16,051 nucleotides of DNA from JBOGGX01 sp050744245 (GTDB taxonomy: Bacteria; Actinomycetota; Acidimicrobiia; Acidimicrobiales; JBOGGX01): the NCBI GenBank assembly GCA_050744245.1, contig JBOGGX010000001.1:1-16051 (forward strand), written 5' to 3'. The notes under the pieces were generated by a model. That model had not been told where the DNA came from. It ran no database searches and saw nothing but the letters and a program-made list of their open reading frames with translations. Shown here piece by piece: positions 7,583-14,703 of this stretch (the first letter of the stretch is position 1; every line of letters begins with the position of its first letter). The position numbers and the translations under genes were made by a program.

Positions 7583-7656
7583 CTGCGTCGAGAACGAGGT
7601 CCCACCGAAACTCGACGCATTGAACACCGGTATGCGGTGCTAGCTGCGTCGAGAAT
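7541..7656. repeat. Two tandem copies of a 43-bp palindromic repeat
   Basis: Copies at 7550-7592 and 7611-7653, 61 bp apart, each also preceded by CCCACC(G)AAA. Each is built as outer arms CTCGACGCA / TGCGTCGAG (9 bp), inner arms CACCG / CGGTG (5 bp), a 5-base apical loop and two 5-base internal loops. All 28 stem bases are identical between copies; all five differences are in loops (CCGAG versus TTGAA, GAATG versus GTATG, TTAGC versus CTAGC). Copy 1 contains the stop codon of the Rieske gene. Lying between convergent genes, the hairpins may act as a bidirectional terminator, or they may be a small dispersed repeat family. Confidence 0.85.
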
Positions 7657-7663
7657 GCGCGGC

Positions 7664-8200
7664 CTACTCGCCGGTGCGGCCGTCGATCGCCTCGCGGATG
7701 AGGTCGGCGTGGCCGTTGTGGCGGGCGTACTCCTCGAGCATGTGCTGGAGGACCCAGCGCACGGTGATCGGCCCGTCGTCTCCCTCCCCGATGACCCGGT
7801 CGAGCGAGTCGGCCGCCTCGATCGCCTGGCGGCCGCGCTCGATCTCCGCGAGATACGTGGCGACGTCGGCTGCGGCGTCGGCGTCGGGACCGAAGTCGAT
7901 GTCGCCCTCCTCGTCGTCGTCGCGGTAGAAGATCGGCGGCGCCGTCTCGGACGTCTCGTCGCCGATCCCGCGGCGGAACCAGCCCCGCTCGACGTCGGCC
8001 AGATGCCTGACCAGGCCGAGCAGCGACAGGTTCGACGGCGGGACCGCCTGGAGCATGAGCTGCTCGGCGGTCAGGCCCTCGCACTTGCGCAGCAGCGTGG
8101 CCCGGTGCCAGTCGATGTAGTCGGCGATCATCCGCCTCTCGTCGACGTCGCGGGGCGGCGAGGCCCGCGCGACAGGGCCGGGCACCACCACGTCGCTCAT
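7664..8200 (-). CDS. DinB-like protein (DUF664 family)
   Basis: 178 aa from the ATG at 8200, which overlaps the aconitase stop (ATGA, 8200-8197). It shows the DinB/DUF664 four-helix pattern: RRMIADYIDWHRATLLRKCE (first helix), LSLLGLVRHLADVERGWFRR (second helix with the metal-ligand His66), and the last helix EEYARHNGHADLIREAIDG with His161 and His164. Members bind a divalent metal through three His and many are thiol-dependent (mycothiol, bacillithiol) transferases; specific function here is unknown. An acidic loop (YRDDDEEGDIDFGPDAD, about 92-108) sits in the middle. It is probably expressed from the aconitase promoter through translational coupling. The protein ends just before the palindromic repeats that separate it from the convergent Rieske gene. 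Confidence 0.88.
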   Translation of the reverse strand: MSDVVVPGPVARASPPRDVDERRMIADYIDWHRATLLRKCEGLTAEQLMLQAVPPSNLSLLGLVRHLADVERGWFRRGIGDETSETAPPIFYRDDDEEGDIDFGPDADAAADVATYLAEIERGRQAIEAADSLDRVIGEGDDGPITVRWVLQHMLEEYARHNGHADLIREAIDGRTGE

Positions 8201-10485
8201 GAGGACGCACCCGCCGCTCGCTGGCGGATGATGTTGAGCGCCCCGCCCGCCCTGAACCACCCGATCTGCTCGTCGTTCATGGTCTGGGTCGTCTCGAACT
8301 CGACCCTTGACCCGTCCGGCTTGTGCAGCACGCACTGTACCGGCGTGTCGGGGGCCAGGTCGGCCAGCCCGACGATCGACACGCGGTCGCCCTCGTCGAT
8401 CTGGTCGTAGGTGCCCGGATCGGAGAACGTCAACGGGAGCACGCCCTGCTTCTTCAGGTTGGCCTCGTGGATCCGGGCGAAGGAGCGGACCACGATCGCC
8501 TTGGCGTTGCGGAACCTCGGTTCCATGGCCGCGTGCTCGCGCGACGAACCCTCGCCGTAGTTCTCGTCGCCGACCGCCACCCACCCGACGCCCGCCTCGG
8601 CGTAGTGCCTGGCGATCTCGGGGAACGGCTTGGTCTGGCCGTCGAGCTGGTCCTTGCCCTCGCCCGGCTCACCGGTGAAGGCATTGACGGCCCCGAGGAA
8701 CAGGTTGCCCGAGATGTGCTCGAGGTGGCCGCGGTACTTGAGCCATGGGCCGGCGGCCGAGATGTGGTCGGTGGTGCACTTGCCCTTCGCCTTCAACAGG
8801 ATCGGCAGCTCGAGGTGGTCGTTGCCGTCCCACGGCGGGAACGGCTCGAGCACCTGGAGCCGGTCGCTGTCCGGCGCCACCACCACCTCGACCGACGACC
8901 GGTCGTCGGCCGGCGGGGCCTGGAAGCCGGCCTCGCCCGCCTCGAAGCCCCGCTGGGGTAGGTCCTCGCCGACGGGTGGGTCGAGCTGCACCTCCTCGCC
9001 GCGGTCGTTGGTGAGCCTGTCGGCCAGCGGGTCGAAGTCGAGGGTGCCCGACAGGGCGAAGGCGATGACCATGTCGGGCGAGGTGACGAAGGCGAGGGTG
9101 TTGGCGCTTCCGTCGTTGCGCTTGGGGAAGTTGCGGTTGTAGCTGTTGACGATCGTGTTCTTCCTCGAGGGGTCGAGGTCGGTACGGCTCCACTGCCCGA
9201 TGCACGGCCCGCACGCGTTGGCGAGCACCTCGCCGCCGATGGCCTCCAGGTCGGCGAGCAGGCCGTCGCGCTCGATCGTGGCCCGCACCCGCTCGGAGCC
9301 TGGGGTGACGAGCAGCTGGGTCTTGGCCCGCAACCCCTTGGCCGAGGCCTGGCGGGCGATCGACGCGGCCCGGGTGATGTCCTCGTAGGACGAGTTGGTG
9401 CACGAACCGATGAGCGTCGACGAGATGTCGAGCGGCCAGCCGTGTTCCTTGGCGTGGTCGCCGACCTCGCTCACCCGGTGGGCCAGATCGGGGGTGTGGG
9501 GCCCGTTGATGAGGGGCTCGAGGGTCGTGAGGTCGATCTCGATGACCCGGTCGAAGTAGCGCTCGGGGTCGTCCTCGACCTCCTTGTCGTGGCGCAGGAA
9601 CTCGACGACCCGCATCGCCGCGTCGGCCTGCCCCTCGCGCGCGGTGGCCTTGAGGTAGGCGGCGACGTTCTCGTCGAACGGGAAAATCGACGTGGTCGCT
9701 CCGATCTCGGCGCCCATGTTGCACACCGTTCCCTTGCCGGTGGCGGTGATGGTGTCGGCGCCCGGCCCGAAATACTCGACGATGGCGCCGGTGCCGCCCC
9801 GCACGGTGAGGATCTCGGCCACCTTCAGGATGACGTCCTTGGGCGCCGACCACCCGGAGAGGGCGCCGGTGAGATGGACGCCGATCAGCTTGGGCCAGCG
9901 CACGTTGAACGGGAAGCCGGTCATCACGTCGACCGCGTCGGCCCCGCCCACGCCGATGGCGACCATGCCCGGTCCACCGGCGTTGGGGGTGTGGCTGTCG
10001 GTCCCGATCATCATCCCGCCGGGAAAGGCGTAGTTCTCGAGCACGACCTGATGGATGATGCCCGAGCCCGGCTTCCAGAATCCGATGCCGTAGCGGGCCG
10101 ACACGGTGGTCAGGAACTCGTAGACCTCGCTGTTGACGTCGAGCGCGAACTTGAGGTCGATGTCGGCGCCCGCCTTGGCCTGGATCAGGTGGTCGCAGTG
10201 GACCGTGGTCGGCACCGCGACCTCGTCGAGACCGGCGGTCATGAACTGGAGCAGCGCCATCTGGGCGGTGGCGTCCTGCATGGCGACCCGGTCAGGGTCG
10301 AAGTCGTTGTAGGTGTGGCCCCGCTCCACCGGCTGGTCGCCGTCCCGCATGTGGGCGTAGAGGATCTTCTCGGCGAGGGTCATCGGCCGCCCGAGCCGGT
10401 TCCGCGCCGCGGCGACCCGTTCCGGGAGGGTGGCGTACACCTTCTCGACGAGATCGAGTGGGGTTCGGGAGCCGGTCACGGCCAT
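8197..10485 (-). CDS. acn: Aconitate hydratase, mitochondrial type
   Basis: 762 aa, full length for the mitochondrial-type (about 755-780 aa) aconitases and shorter than bacterial AcnA (about 890-930 aa). It interconverts citrate and isocitrate in the TCA cycle in the cytoplasm. The [4Fe-4S] ligands are Cys362 in GSCTNSS and Cys425 and Cys428 in ACGPCIGQW. Other active-site segments are present: QDATAQMALLQF near 70-81, GTDSHTPNAGG (161-171), and the swivel-domain GEGSSREHAA with Ser647/Arg649 (about 645-652). The start is ATG 10485, with AGAGG about 6 nt upstream. Divergent from a GntR-type regulator across 105 bp, with the overlapping DinB-like gene downstream. Sequence composition matches its neighbours and no lesion is seen. 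The [4Fe-4S] cluster implies iron and oxidant sensitivity. Confidence 0.97.
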   Translation of the reverse strand: MAVTGSRTPLDLVEKVYATLPERVAAARNRLGRPMTLAEKILYAHMRDGDQPVERGHTYNDFDPDRVAMQDATAQMALLQFMTAGLDEVAVPTTVHCDHLIQAKAGADIDLKFALDVNSEVYEFLTTVSARYGIGFWKPGSGIIHQVVLENYAFPGGMMIGTDSHTPNAGGPGMVAIGVGGADAVDVMTGFPFNVRWPKLIGVHLTGALSGWSAPKDVILKVAEILTVRGGTGAIVEYFGPGADTITATGKGTVCNMGAEIGATTSIFPFDENVAAYLKATAREGQADAAMRVVEFLRHDKEVEDDPERYFDRVIEIDLTTLEPLINGPHTPDLAHRVSEVGDHAKEHGWPLDISSTLIGSCTNSSYEDITRAASIARQASAKGLRAKTQLLVTPGSERVRATIERDGLLADLEAIGGEVLANACGPCIGQWSRTDLDPSRKNTIVNSYNRNFPKRNDGSANTLAFVTSPDMVIAFALSGTLDFDPLADRLTNDRGEEVQLDPPVGEDLPQRGFEAGEAGFQAPPADDRSSVEVVVAPDSDRLQVLEPFPPWDGNDHLELPILLKAKGKCTTDHISAAGPWLKYRGHLEHISGNLFLGAVNAFTGEPGEGKDQLDGQTKPFPEIARHYAEAGVGWVAVGDENYGEGSSREHAAMEPRFRNAKAIVVRSFARIHEANLKKQGVLPLTFSDPGTYDQIDEGDRVSIVGLADLAPDTPVQCVLHKPDGSRVEFETTQTMNDEQIGWFRAGGALNIIRQRAAGASS

Positions 10486-10527
10486 GGCGCGTACCTCTGC
10501 TGGTTGTCGGCGGTCTCACGGCATGAT

Positions 10528-10544
10528 ACAAGTTCAAGACAAGT
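10528..10544. promoter_or_regulatory. Direct repeat ACAAGT x2, 11-bp period, in the acn/GntR divergent region
   Basis: ACAAGT occurs at 10528-10533 and 10539-10544, one helical turn apart, in the only AT-rich patch of the 105-bp gap between aconitase and the GntR gene. On the minus strand the same patch reads ACTTGT twice and runs into TATCAT (10528-10523), a plausible -10 for aconitase. It could be a regulator site; GntR/HutC sites are more often inverted repeats, so the binder is unknown. Confidence 0.4.
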
Positions 10545-10590
10545 GGCCGCGCCGGGCGCGGTCGACGCTTCGATTCTTCACCAATTCGCG

Positions 10591-11346
10591 ATGCGTGAGC
10601 TTCGGTACCGGACCATCGCCGACGATCTCCGCCGTCGGATCGAGGAGGGGGAGTTCGCCGCGGGCGGTCTGCTGCCGAGCGAGTCGACGCTCTCGCGCGA
10701 GTACGAGGCCAGTCGGATCACCATCCGCAGGGGTCTCGAACTGCTGCGCGACGAGGGCCTGGTCGACGCCCGGCAGGGGTTCGGTTGGTTCGTGGCCGCC
10801 GACCCCGTGCGCCAGACGTTGGGACGGCTGGGGACGATCGAGGATCAGTTGGCGTCGGCCGGCATCGCGTCCGAGCGGCGCATCGTCACGTTCGGCTTCG
10901 TGCCGGCGCCGCCGCGGGCCCGCCGCGTGCTGGGCGTCGACACCGTTCTGGAGGTCACACGGGTGAACGATGCCGACGGGCCGGATGGTCGCCGTCCGTT
11001 CGCCCGGATCACGGTGTGGTGCCCCGAGGACCTGGGCGCCGGCCTGTCCCGCGACGACGTGGCCCGGTCGGCGTTCTACGACCTGCTCGAGGTCGCCGTC
11101 GGTGGGGCGACCCAGACCATCGCGGCCGGGGTGGCCGGGGCGGACGACGCCGAGCTGCTCGGCATCCCCGTCGGGTCTCCGGTCCTGTTGTGCGAGCGGG
11201 TCACCCGTTCGACCGGCGGTCGGCCCGTCCTGTTGTCGGTGCACGTCTTCCCCGCCCACCTCACCGAGTTCGTGGTCGAGCTGCCTCGGCCGTTGGCGTC
11301 GATTGCACCGAGCGGCCTTCGCCTCGTGCCCGAGCGGCCCGCATAG
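10591..11346 (+). CDS. GntR-family regulator, HutC/UTRA subfamily
   Basis: 251 aa from ATG 10591, chosen because the protein then opens MRELRYRTIADDLRRRIEEG, the standard beginning of the GntR wHTH. The recognition part follows: LLPSESTLSREYEASRITIR and GLELLRDEGLVDARQGFGWF (about 28-67). A UTRA effector domain occupies about residues 75-245, with the usual alternating strands and the late segment LLGIPVGSPVLLCERVTRST. UTRA regulators bind small ligands (histidine intermediates, sugars, fatty acids) and mostly repress neighbouring genes. No Shine-Dalgarno precedes 10591; an in-frame GTG at 10543 is an alternative. The hydrolase gene begins immediately after its stop, so the two form an operon, and the regulator is divergent from aconitase. 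The open frame continuing upstream opposite aconitase is a composition artefact. Confidence 0.92.
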   Translation: MRELRYRTIADDLRRRIEEGEFAAGGLLPSESTLSREYEASRITIRRGLELLRDEGLVDARQGFGWFVAADPVRQTLGRLGTIEDQLASAGIASERRIVTFGFVPAPPRARRVLGVDTVLEVTRVNDADGPDGRRPFARITVWCPEDLGAGLSRDDVARSAFYDLLEVAVGGATQTIAAGVAGADDAELLGIPVGSPVLLCERVTRSTGGRPVLLSVHVFPAHLTEFVVELPRPLASIAPSGLRLVPERPA

Positions 11347-11364
11347 GTGGCGGAGGATCGCCTC

Positions 11365-12156
11365 GTGTGGCTCAACGTCATTCGCCATGGCCGCGACTTC
11401 CCGGTCGGCTTCGTGCTCGTGCACGGGTTGGCCTCGTGTGCTCGGCTGTGGGACGGCGTCGGGGCCGCGCTGGCGGCGCGCGGCCACGGCTCGCTCGCGG
11501 TCGACCTCCGGGGCCACGGCGAGTCGCCGAAGCCGGACGACGGCTACGACTTCGACCGGGTCACCGGCGATCTGCTCCCGTTCCTCGACGACCGACCGGT
11601 CGTCGTCGGCCAGTCCTACGGCGGCAACGTCGCCGTCCATCTGGCGGCTTGCCATCGCGACGCCGTCCGTGCGATCGCCTGCGTCGACGGGGGTGCGATC
11701 GACCTCACCACGCGATTCGAGTCACTCGACGATGCCCTGGCCGCGCTGCGGCCGCCGTACGAGCAGTTCGAGGGGACCACCCCGGCCGCCCAGGAGGCGC
11801 GCCTGCTGGCCGCCCACCCCGACTGGCCGGAGATCAGCATCCAGGCCGCCCTCGCCGCGTTCGACGTCGACGACGAGGGTCGGATCCGGGCCAAGCTGTC
11901 CTGGGCGCGGCACCGGCAGATCATCATGGCCATGTGGGACACCCCGCCGTCGGCCTGCTGGCCGGCCATCCGGGTGCCCGTGCTGTTCCTGATGGCGAGC
12001 GAGGCGACGCGGGGCGCCGTCGATGCGGCCGTGGCCGAGCTCGCCGACGCCAGGGCGGTCTGGTTCGCCGGCGCCGACCACGACCTGCACGCCCAGAGGC
12101 CGGACGAGGTGGCCGGTCGCCTCATCGGGCTGGGGACGGCCGCCGGCGCGCGGTGA
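11365..12156 (+). CDS. Alpha/beta-fold hydrolase
   Basis: 263 aa. GTG 11365 is preferred because GGAGG (11352-11356) lies 8 nt before it; an earlier in-frame GTG at 11347, directly after the GntR stop, would add six residues. Fold markers: VLVHGLASCARLWDGVG (oxyanion-hole HG, about 18-34), LAVDLRGHGESPKP (about 50-63), the nucleophile elbow VVVGQSYGGN with Ser in G-Q-S-Y-G (about 85-94), and the late catalytic His in GADHDLHAQRP (about 237-247). The acid residue is not obvious: the usual strand-7 position reads LFLMASEA. No signal peptide, so cytoplasmic. Substrate unknown. It lies in the same operon as the GntR/UTRA regulator, which is likely to control it. Confidence 0.9.
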   Translation: MWLNVIRHGRDFPVGFVLVHGLASCARLWDGVGAALAARGHGSLAVDLRGHGESPKPDDGYDFDRVTGDLLPFLDDRPVVVGQSYGGNVAVHLAACHRDAVRAIACVDGGAIDLTTRFESLDDALAALRPPYEQFEGTTPAAQEARLLAAHPDWPEISIQAALAAFDVDDEGRIRAKLSWARHRQIIMAMWDTPPSACWPAIRVPVLFLMASEATRGAVDAAVAELADARAVWFAGADHDLHAQRPDEVAGRLIGLGTAAGAR

Positions 12157-12191
12157 CGCCGGCGTCTGCCACGGCGTGCCCGACGTCACAC

Positions 12192-12234
12192 TTCGAAACG
12201 TTGGCGTAGCGGTGCGAGACGGTTACGTTTCGAA
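12192..12234 (+). promoter_or_regulatory. MFS promoter inside a 10-bp inverted repeat (TetR operator candidate)
   Basis: TTCGAAACGT (12192-12201) and its exact reverse complement ACGTTTCGAA (12225-12234) flank a 23-bp gap. Between them are a -35-like TTGGCG (12201-12206), a 17-bp spacer and a -10-like TACGTT (12224-12229), so the two arms touch the -35 and -10 boxes. The TetR gene at the end of the same operon is the likely binder; occupancy of either arm would block RNA polymerase. Promoter boxes are weak matches and are inferred. Confidence 0.6.
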
Positions 12235-12278
12235 TCTCGCGGCCGGCCGGCCGACGCCCAGTCACCGAGGAGACGCCG

Positions 12279-13898
12279 ATGTCCGACCTCCCGCTCCACA
12301 CCGATCCCGCCATCCACCAACGGCGGTGGTTCCTCCTCGGCGTGCTGTGCCTGTCGCTGGTGATGGTGGTGATGGCCATCTCGTCGCTCAACGTGGCCCT
12401 GCCGACCATGCAGCAGGAACTCGGGGCCAGCGCGACCACGCTGAGCTGGATCGTCGACTCCTACGCGCTCGTGTTCGCCGGGCTGCTGCTGACGGCGGGG
12501 GCGCTGGGCGACCGGTTCGGCCGCAAGGGCGCCCTGCTGGTCGGTCTGGCCGGGTTCGCCGTCGGAGCGATCGTCAGCGGCCTGGCCGACTCGGCCAACG
12601 TCGTGATCATCGGCCGGGTCGTCCAGGGCGCGGGGGCCGCGTTCGTCATGCCGGCCACCCTGTCGCTGATCATGGCGATCTTCCCGCCCGACGAGCGATC
12701 GCGGGCCATCGCCGTGTGGGTCGGCTTCGCCGGCGCCGGCGGGGCCCTCGGCCCGATCGTGTCCGGCGCGCTGCTCGAGAGCTTCTGGTGGGGCTCGGCG
12801 TTCCTCGCCAACGTGCCGGTGATCGTGCTGACCGCAGCGGCCATCGCCCTGTACAGCCCGCGGTCCCGCGATGACGCCGCGACCCCGCTCGACCCACGCG
12901 GTGCGCTCCTGTCGCTGGTCGGCCTGGCGGCGCTGTTGTTCGGCATCATCGAAGGCCCCGCGCGGGGCTGGACCAGCGGATTGGTGCTGGGCGCGTTCGT
13001 CGCCGCCGCGGTCTTCCTGGTCGGCTTCGTGCTGTGGGAGCGCCGGGCGGCCCACCCGATGCTGCCCATCGAGCTCTTCTCCGATCGCCGGTTCAGCGTC
13101 GGCAGCGCGGCGGTCACGACGTCGTTCTTCGTGATGTTCGGCTTCTTCTTCCTGTTCACGCTGTACCTGCAGTTCGCCCGCGGCTACTCGCCGCTCGACG
13201 CCGGGCTGGCGAGCCTTCCGATGGCGGCCACGTTCCTGATCGCCTCGCCTCGGAGTGCGGCCCTGGCCGCCCGGCTCGGCAACGGGAGGACGATCGCGAT
13301 CGGGTTCCTGCTCACCGGCCTGGGAATGGCGGTGCTGGCGACCGTCGGCGTCGGTACGCCGTACCTCATCCTCGTCGTGGCCATGGTGCTGCTGGCGACG
13401 GGTATGTCGGTCACGGCCGCCCCGGCCACGGGGAGCATCATGAGCGCGGTGCCCCTGGCCAAGGCCGGCGTGGGCTCGGCGGTCAACGACACCACCCGGG
13501 AGGTTGGCGGCGCGCTCGGCATCGCGGTGTTCGGCACCATCGCCAACTCGGCCTACCGGTCGGGTGTCGACTTCGGCGGCCTCGAGCTCCCCGCGACCGT
13601 GGCCCAAGCGGCCGAGGAGTCGGTGGGCGCCGCCACCGGCGTGGCGACCCAACTCGGCGGCCAGGTCGGCGCGGCGGTGGTCGATCGCGCCGCCAGCGCC
13701 TTCACCGACGCCTTCAACGTCGCCGCCTCGATCTCCGTCGTGATCCTCGTCGCCGCCGCCTTCGCCGTCCTGGGGTCGCTGTCCCGGTCGAAGGAGGACG
13801 AAGCGGCGGCGGCTGCGGCCGCCTCCGGTGTCGACGACTTCGACTTCGAGACCGGGCTCGAGGTCGACCTCGTTCCGAGCGCCGCTGCGGCAGACTGA
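12279..13898 (+). CDS. MFS drug exporter, DHA2 (14-TM, EmrB/QacA-type) family
   Basis: 539 aa from ATG 12279, preceded by GAGGAGA about 6 nt upstream. The hydrophobic pattern fits 14 transmembrane segments. Family motifs: motif A GALGDRFGRKGALLVG after TM2; the first-helix segment SLNVALPTMQQEL with SWIVDSYALVFAGLLL; the TM4 start IIGRVVQGAGAAFVMPATLS; motif C GFAGAGGALGPIVSGAL in TM5, typical of proton antiporters. It should export hydrophobic drugs, antiseptics or a self-made product across the membrane using the proton gradient. The last about 50 residues are an acidic, Ala-rich cytoplasmic tail (KEDEAAAAAAASGVDDFDFE). It is the first gene of an operon with a TetR regulator 4 bp downstream, the common self-limiting efflux arrangement. 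Confidence 0.95.
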   Translation: MSDLPLHTDPAIHQRRWFLLGVLCLSLVMVVMAISSLNVALPTMQQELGASATTLSWIVDSYALVFAGLLLTAGALGDRFGRKGALLVGLAGFAVGAIVSGLADSANVVIIGRVVQGAGAAFVMPATLSLIMAIFPPDERSRAIAVWVGFAGAGGALGPIVSGALLESFWWGSAFLANVPVIVLTAAAIALYSPRSRDDAATPLDPRGALLSLVGLAALLFGIIEGPARGWTSGLVLGAFVAAAVFLVGFVLWERRAAHPMLPIELFSDRRFSVGSAAVTTSFFVMFGFFFLFTLYLQFARGYSPLDAGLASLPMAATFLIASPRSAALAARLGNGRTIAIGFLLTGLGMAVLATVGVGTPYLILVVAMVLLATGMSVTAAPATGSIMSAVPLAKAGVGSAVNDTTREVGGALGIAVFGTIANSAYRSGVDFGGLELPATVAQAAEESVGAATGVATQLGGQVGAAVVDRAASAFTDAFNVAASISVVILVAAAFAVLGSLSRSKEDEAAAAAAASGVDDFDFETGLEVDLVPSAAAAD

Positions 13899-13902
13899 CG
13901 GT

Positions 13903-14496
13903 GTGGACCTCTCGACCGCACACCGATCTCCCCCGGATCCGCGGGTGGAGCGGACCCGCCAGGTCGTGCTCGACACCACGATTCAGATCATCGCCCAGAA
14001 CGGCTACGGCGCGGTCACCATCGAGGCGGTCGCGGCCCGCTCGGGCGTGGCCAAGAGCACGATCTACCGCCACTGGCCCGGCCGCCTCGAACTCATCAAC
14101 GACGCCTTCCACGAGCTGACGCCGCCGATGTCGGTCCCGCGCGAGGGCCCGTTGCGCGACCGGATCGTCTATCTGCTCGAGAACCTGGCCACCAACGTGG
14201 CCGCGTCGAACTGGTCGTCGTGTCTCCCGGCCCTGATCGACGCGGCCGAGCACGATCCCGAGACACGTGAGCTCCATCGGCGCATGGCCGCCACCGGCCG
14301 CCAGACGTTGGTCGACCTGCTGTCGGAAGGAATGGCCAAGGGCGAGCTGCCCGCCGACCTCGACCCGGTGCTGATGACCGAGGCCCTCGCCGGCCCGATC
14401 ATGTTGCGCCGCCTGTTCTCCTCGGAGCCGTTCGATCCGGCCCAGGTCCCCGCGCTCGTCGACCAGGTGCTCCCGCTCGAGCGCGTCTCGGAGTGA
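13903..14496 (+). CDS. TetR/AcrR-family transcriptional repressor
   Basis: 197 aa from GTG 13903, 4 bp after the MFS stop; the frame is open further upstream but would overlap the MFS tail with low-complexity sequence. The N-terminal HTH reads TRQVVLDTTIQIIAQNGYGA then VTIEAVAARSGVAKSTIYRH (about 18-57), a canonical TetR DNA-binding domain ending in YRHWPGR. The C-terminal part (about 65-190) looks like the TetR_C_11 ligand-binding type, with DPETRELHRRMAATGRQTLV and a late ALAGPIMLRRLF. It probably represses the exporter operon through the inverted repeat at 12192-12234 and lets go on binding a substrate of the pump. Its stop overlaps the start of a 44-codon frame (GTGA). Confidence 0.93.
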   Translation: MDLSTAHRSPPDPRVERTRQVVLDTTIQIIAQNGYGAVTIEAVAARSGVAKSTIYRHWPGRLELINDAFHELTPPMSVPREGPLRDRIVYLLENLATNVAASNWSSCLPALIDAAEHDPETRELHRRMAATGRQTLVDLLSEGMAKGELPADLDPVLMTEALAGPIMLRRLFSSEPFDPAQVPALVDQVLPLERVSE

Positions 14497-14627
14497 CCGA
14501 GTCGGAGATCATTGACTACGTCACCACGGGTGACCTCGCGGTGCTCGACACTCTGCGGCCCCATCCCGTCTACGGCGCCCAGTCGTGGGTGTCGATCCTC
14601 AACCCCGGACTCGCGACTCCGAGCTGA
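14493..14627 (+). CDS. Small ORF (44 aa) overlapping the TetR stop
   Basis: GTG 14493 overlaps the TetR TGA (GTGA, 14493-14496) and opens a 44-codon frame beginning MTESEIIDYV and ending ILNPGLATPS. Too short for the computed reading frames. The sequence has a balanced, protein-like composition (E-S-E-I-I-D-Y-V, L-A-V-L-D-T-L-R, Q-S-W-V-S-I-L-N-P) unlike the Arg/Pro-rich shadows nearby. I do not recognise it. It could be a translationally coupled small protein or the surviving N-terminus of a truncated gene. The overlap with TetR supports real translation, but codon evidence is limited by length. Confidence 0.4.
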   Translation: MTESEIIDYVTTGDLAVLDTLRPHPVYGAQSWVSILNPGLATPS

Positions 14628-14671
14628 CGAGAACACTCCTGACCGAGGCCCACGAGCGGGCGAAGGCCCGT

Positions 14672-14703
14672 GACGAGCGGCGCTCCGCTAGAACTCGCTC
14701 GTC
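14672..14703. terminator. Stem-loop between convergent genes
   Basis: GACGAGCG (14672-14679) pairs perfectly with CGCTCGTC (14696-14703), with a smaller GCGG/CCGC pairing inside. A second small hairpin, CGGGC/GCCCG, sits at about 14658-14670. They lie between the convergent 44-aa ORF and the DUF4190-like gene and enclose that gene's stop codon (14688). No T-run follows, so intrinsic termination is plausible but unproven. Confidence 0.4.

Noticed and set aside
9442..10590. Long upstream extension of the GntR reading frame
   Set aside because: Lies antisense to aconitase; the GntR wHTH begins at 10591, so the extension is a shadow frame.
12155..12166. 12-bp palindrome GACGCCGGCGTC after the hydrolase stop
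   Set aside because: Short GC-rich palindromes are frequent by chance here; no T-run, so not called a terminator.
12186..13979. A 597-codon minus-strand frame opposite the MFS gene
   Set aside because: Low-complexity Arg/Gly/Asp/His composition and exact overlap with a clear 14-TM transporter.
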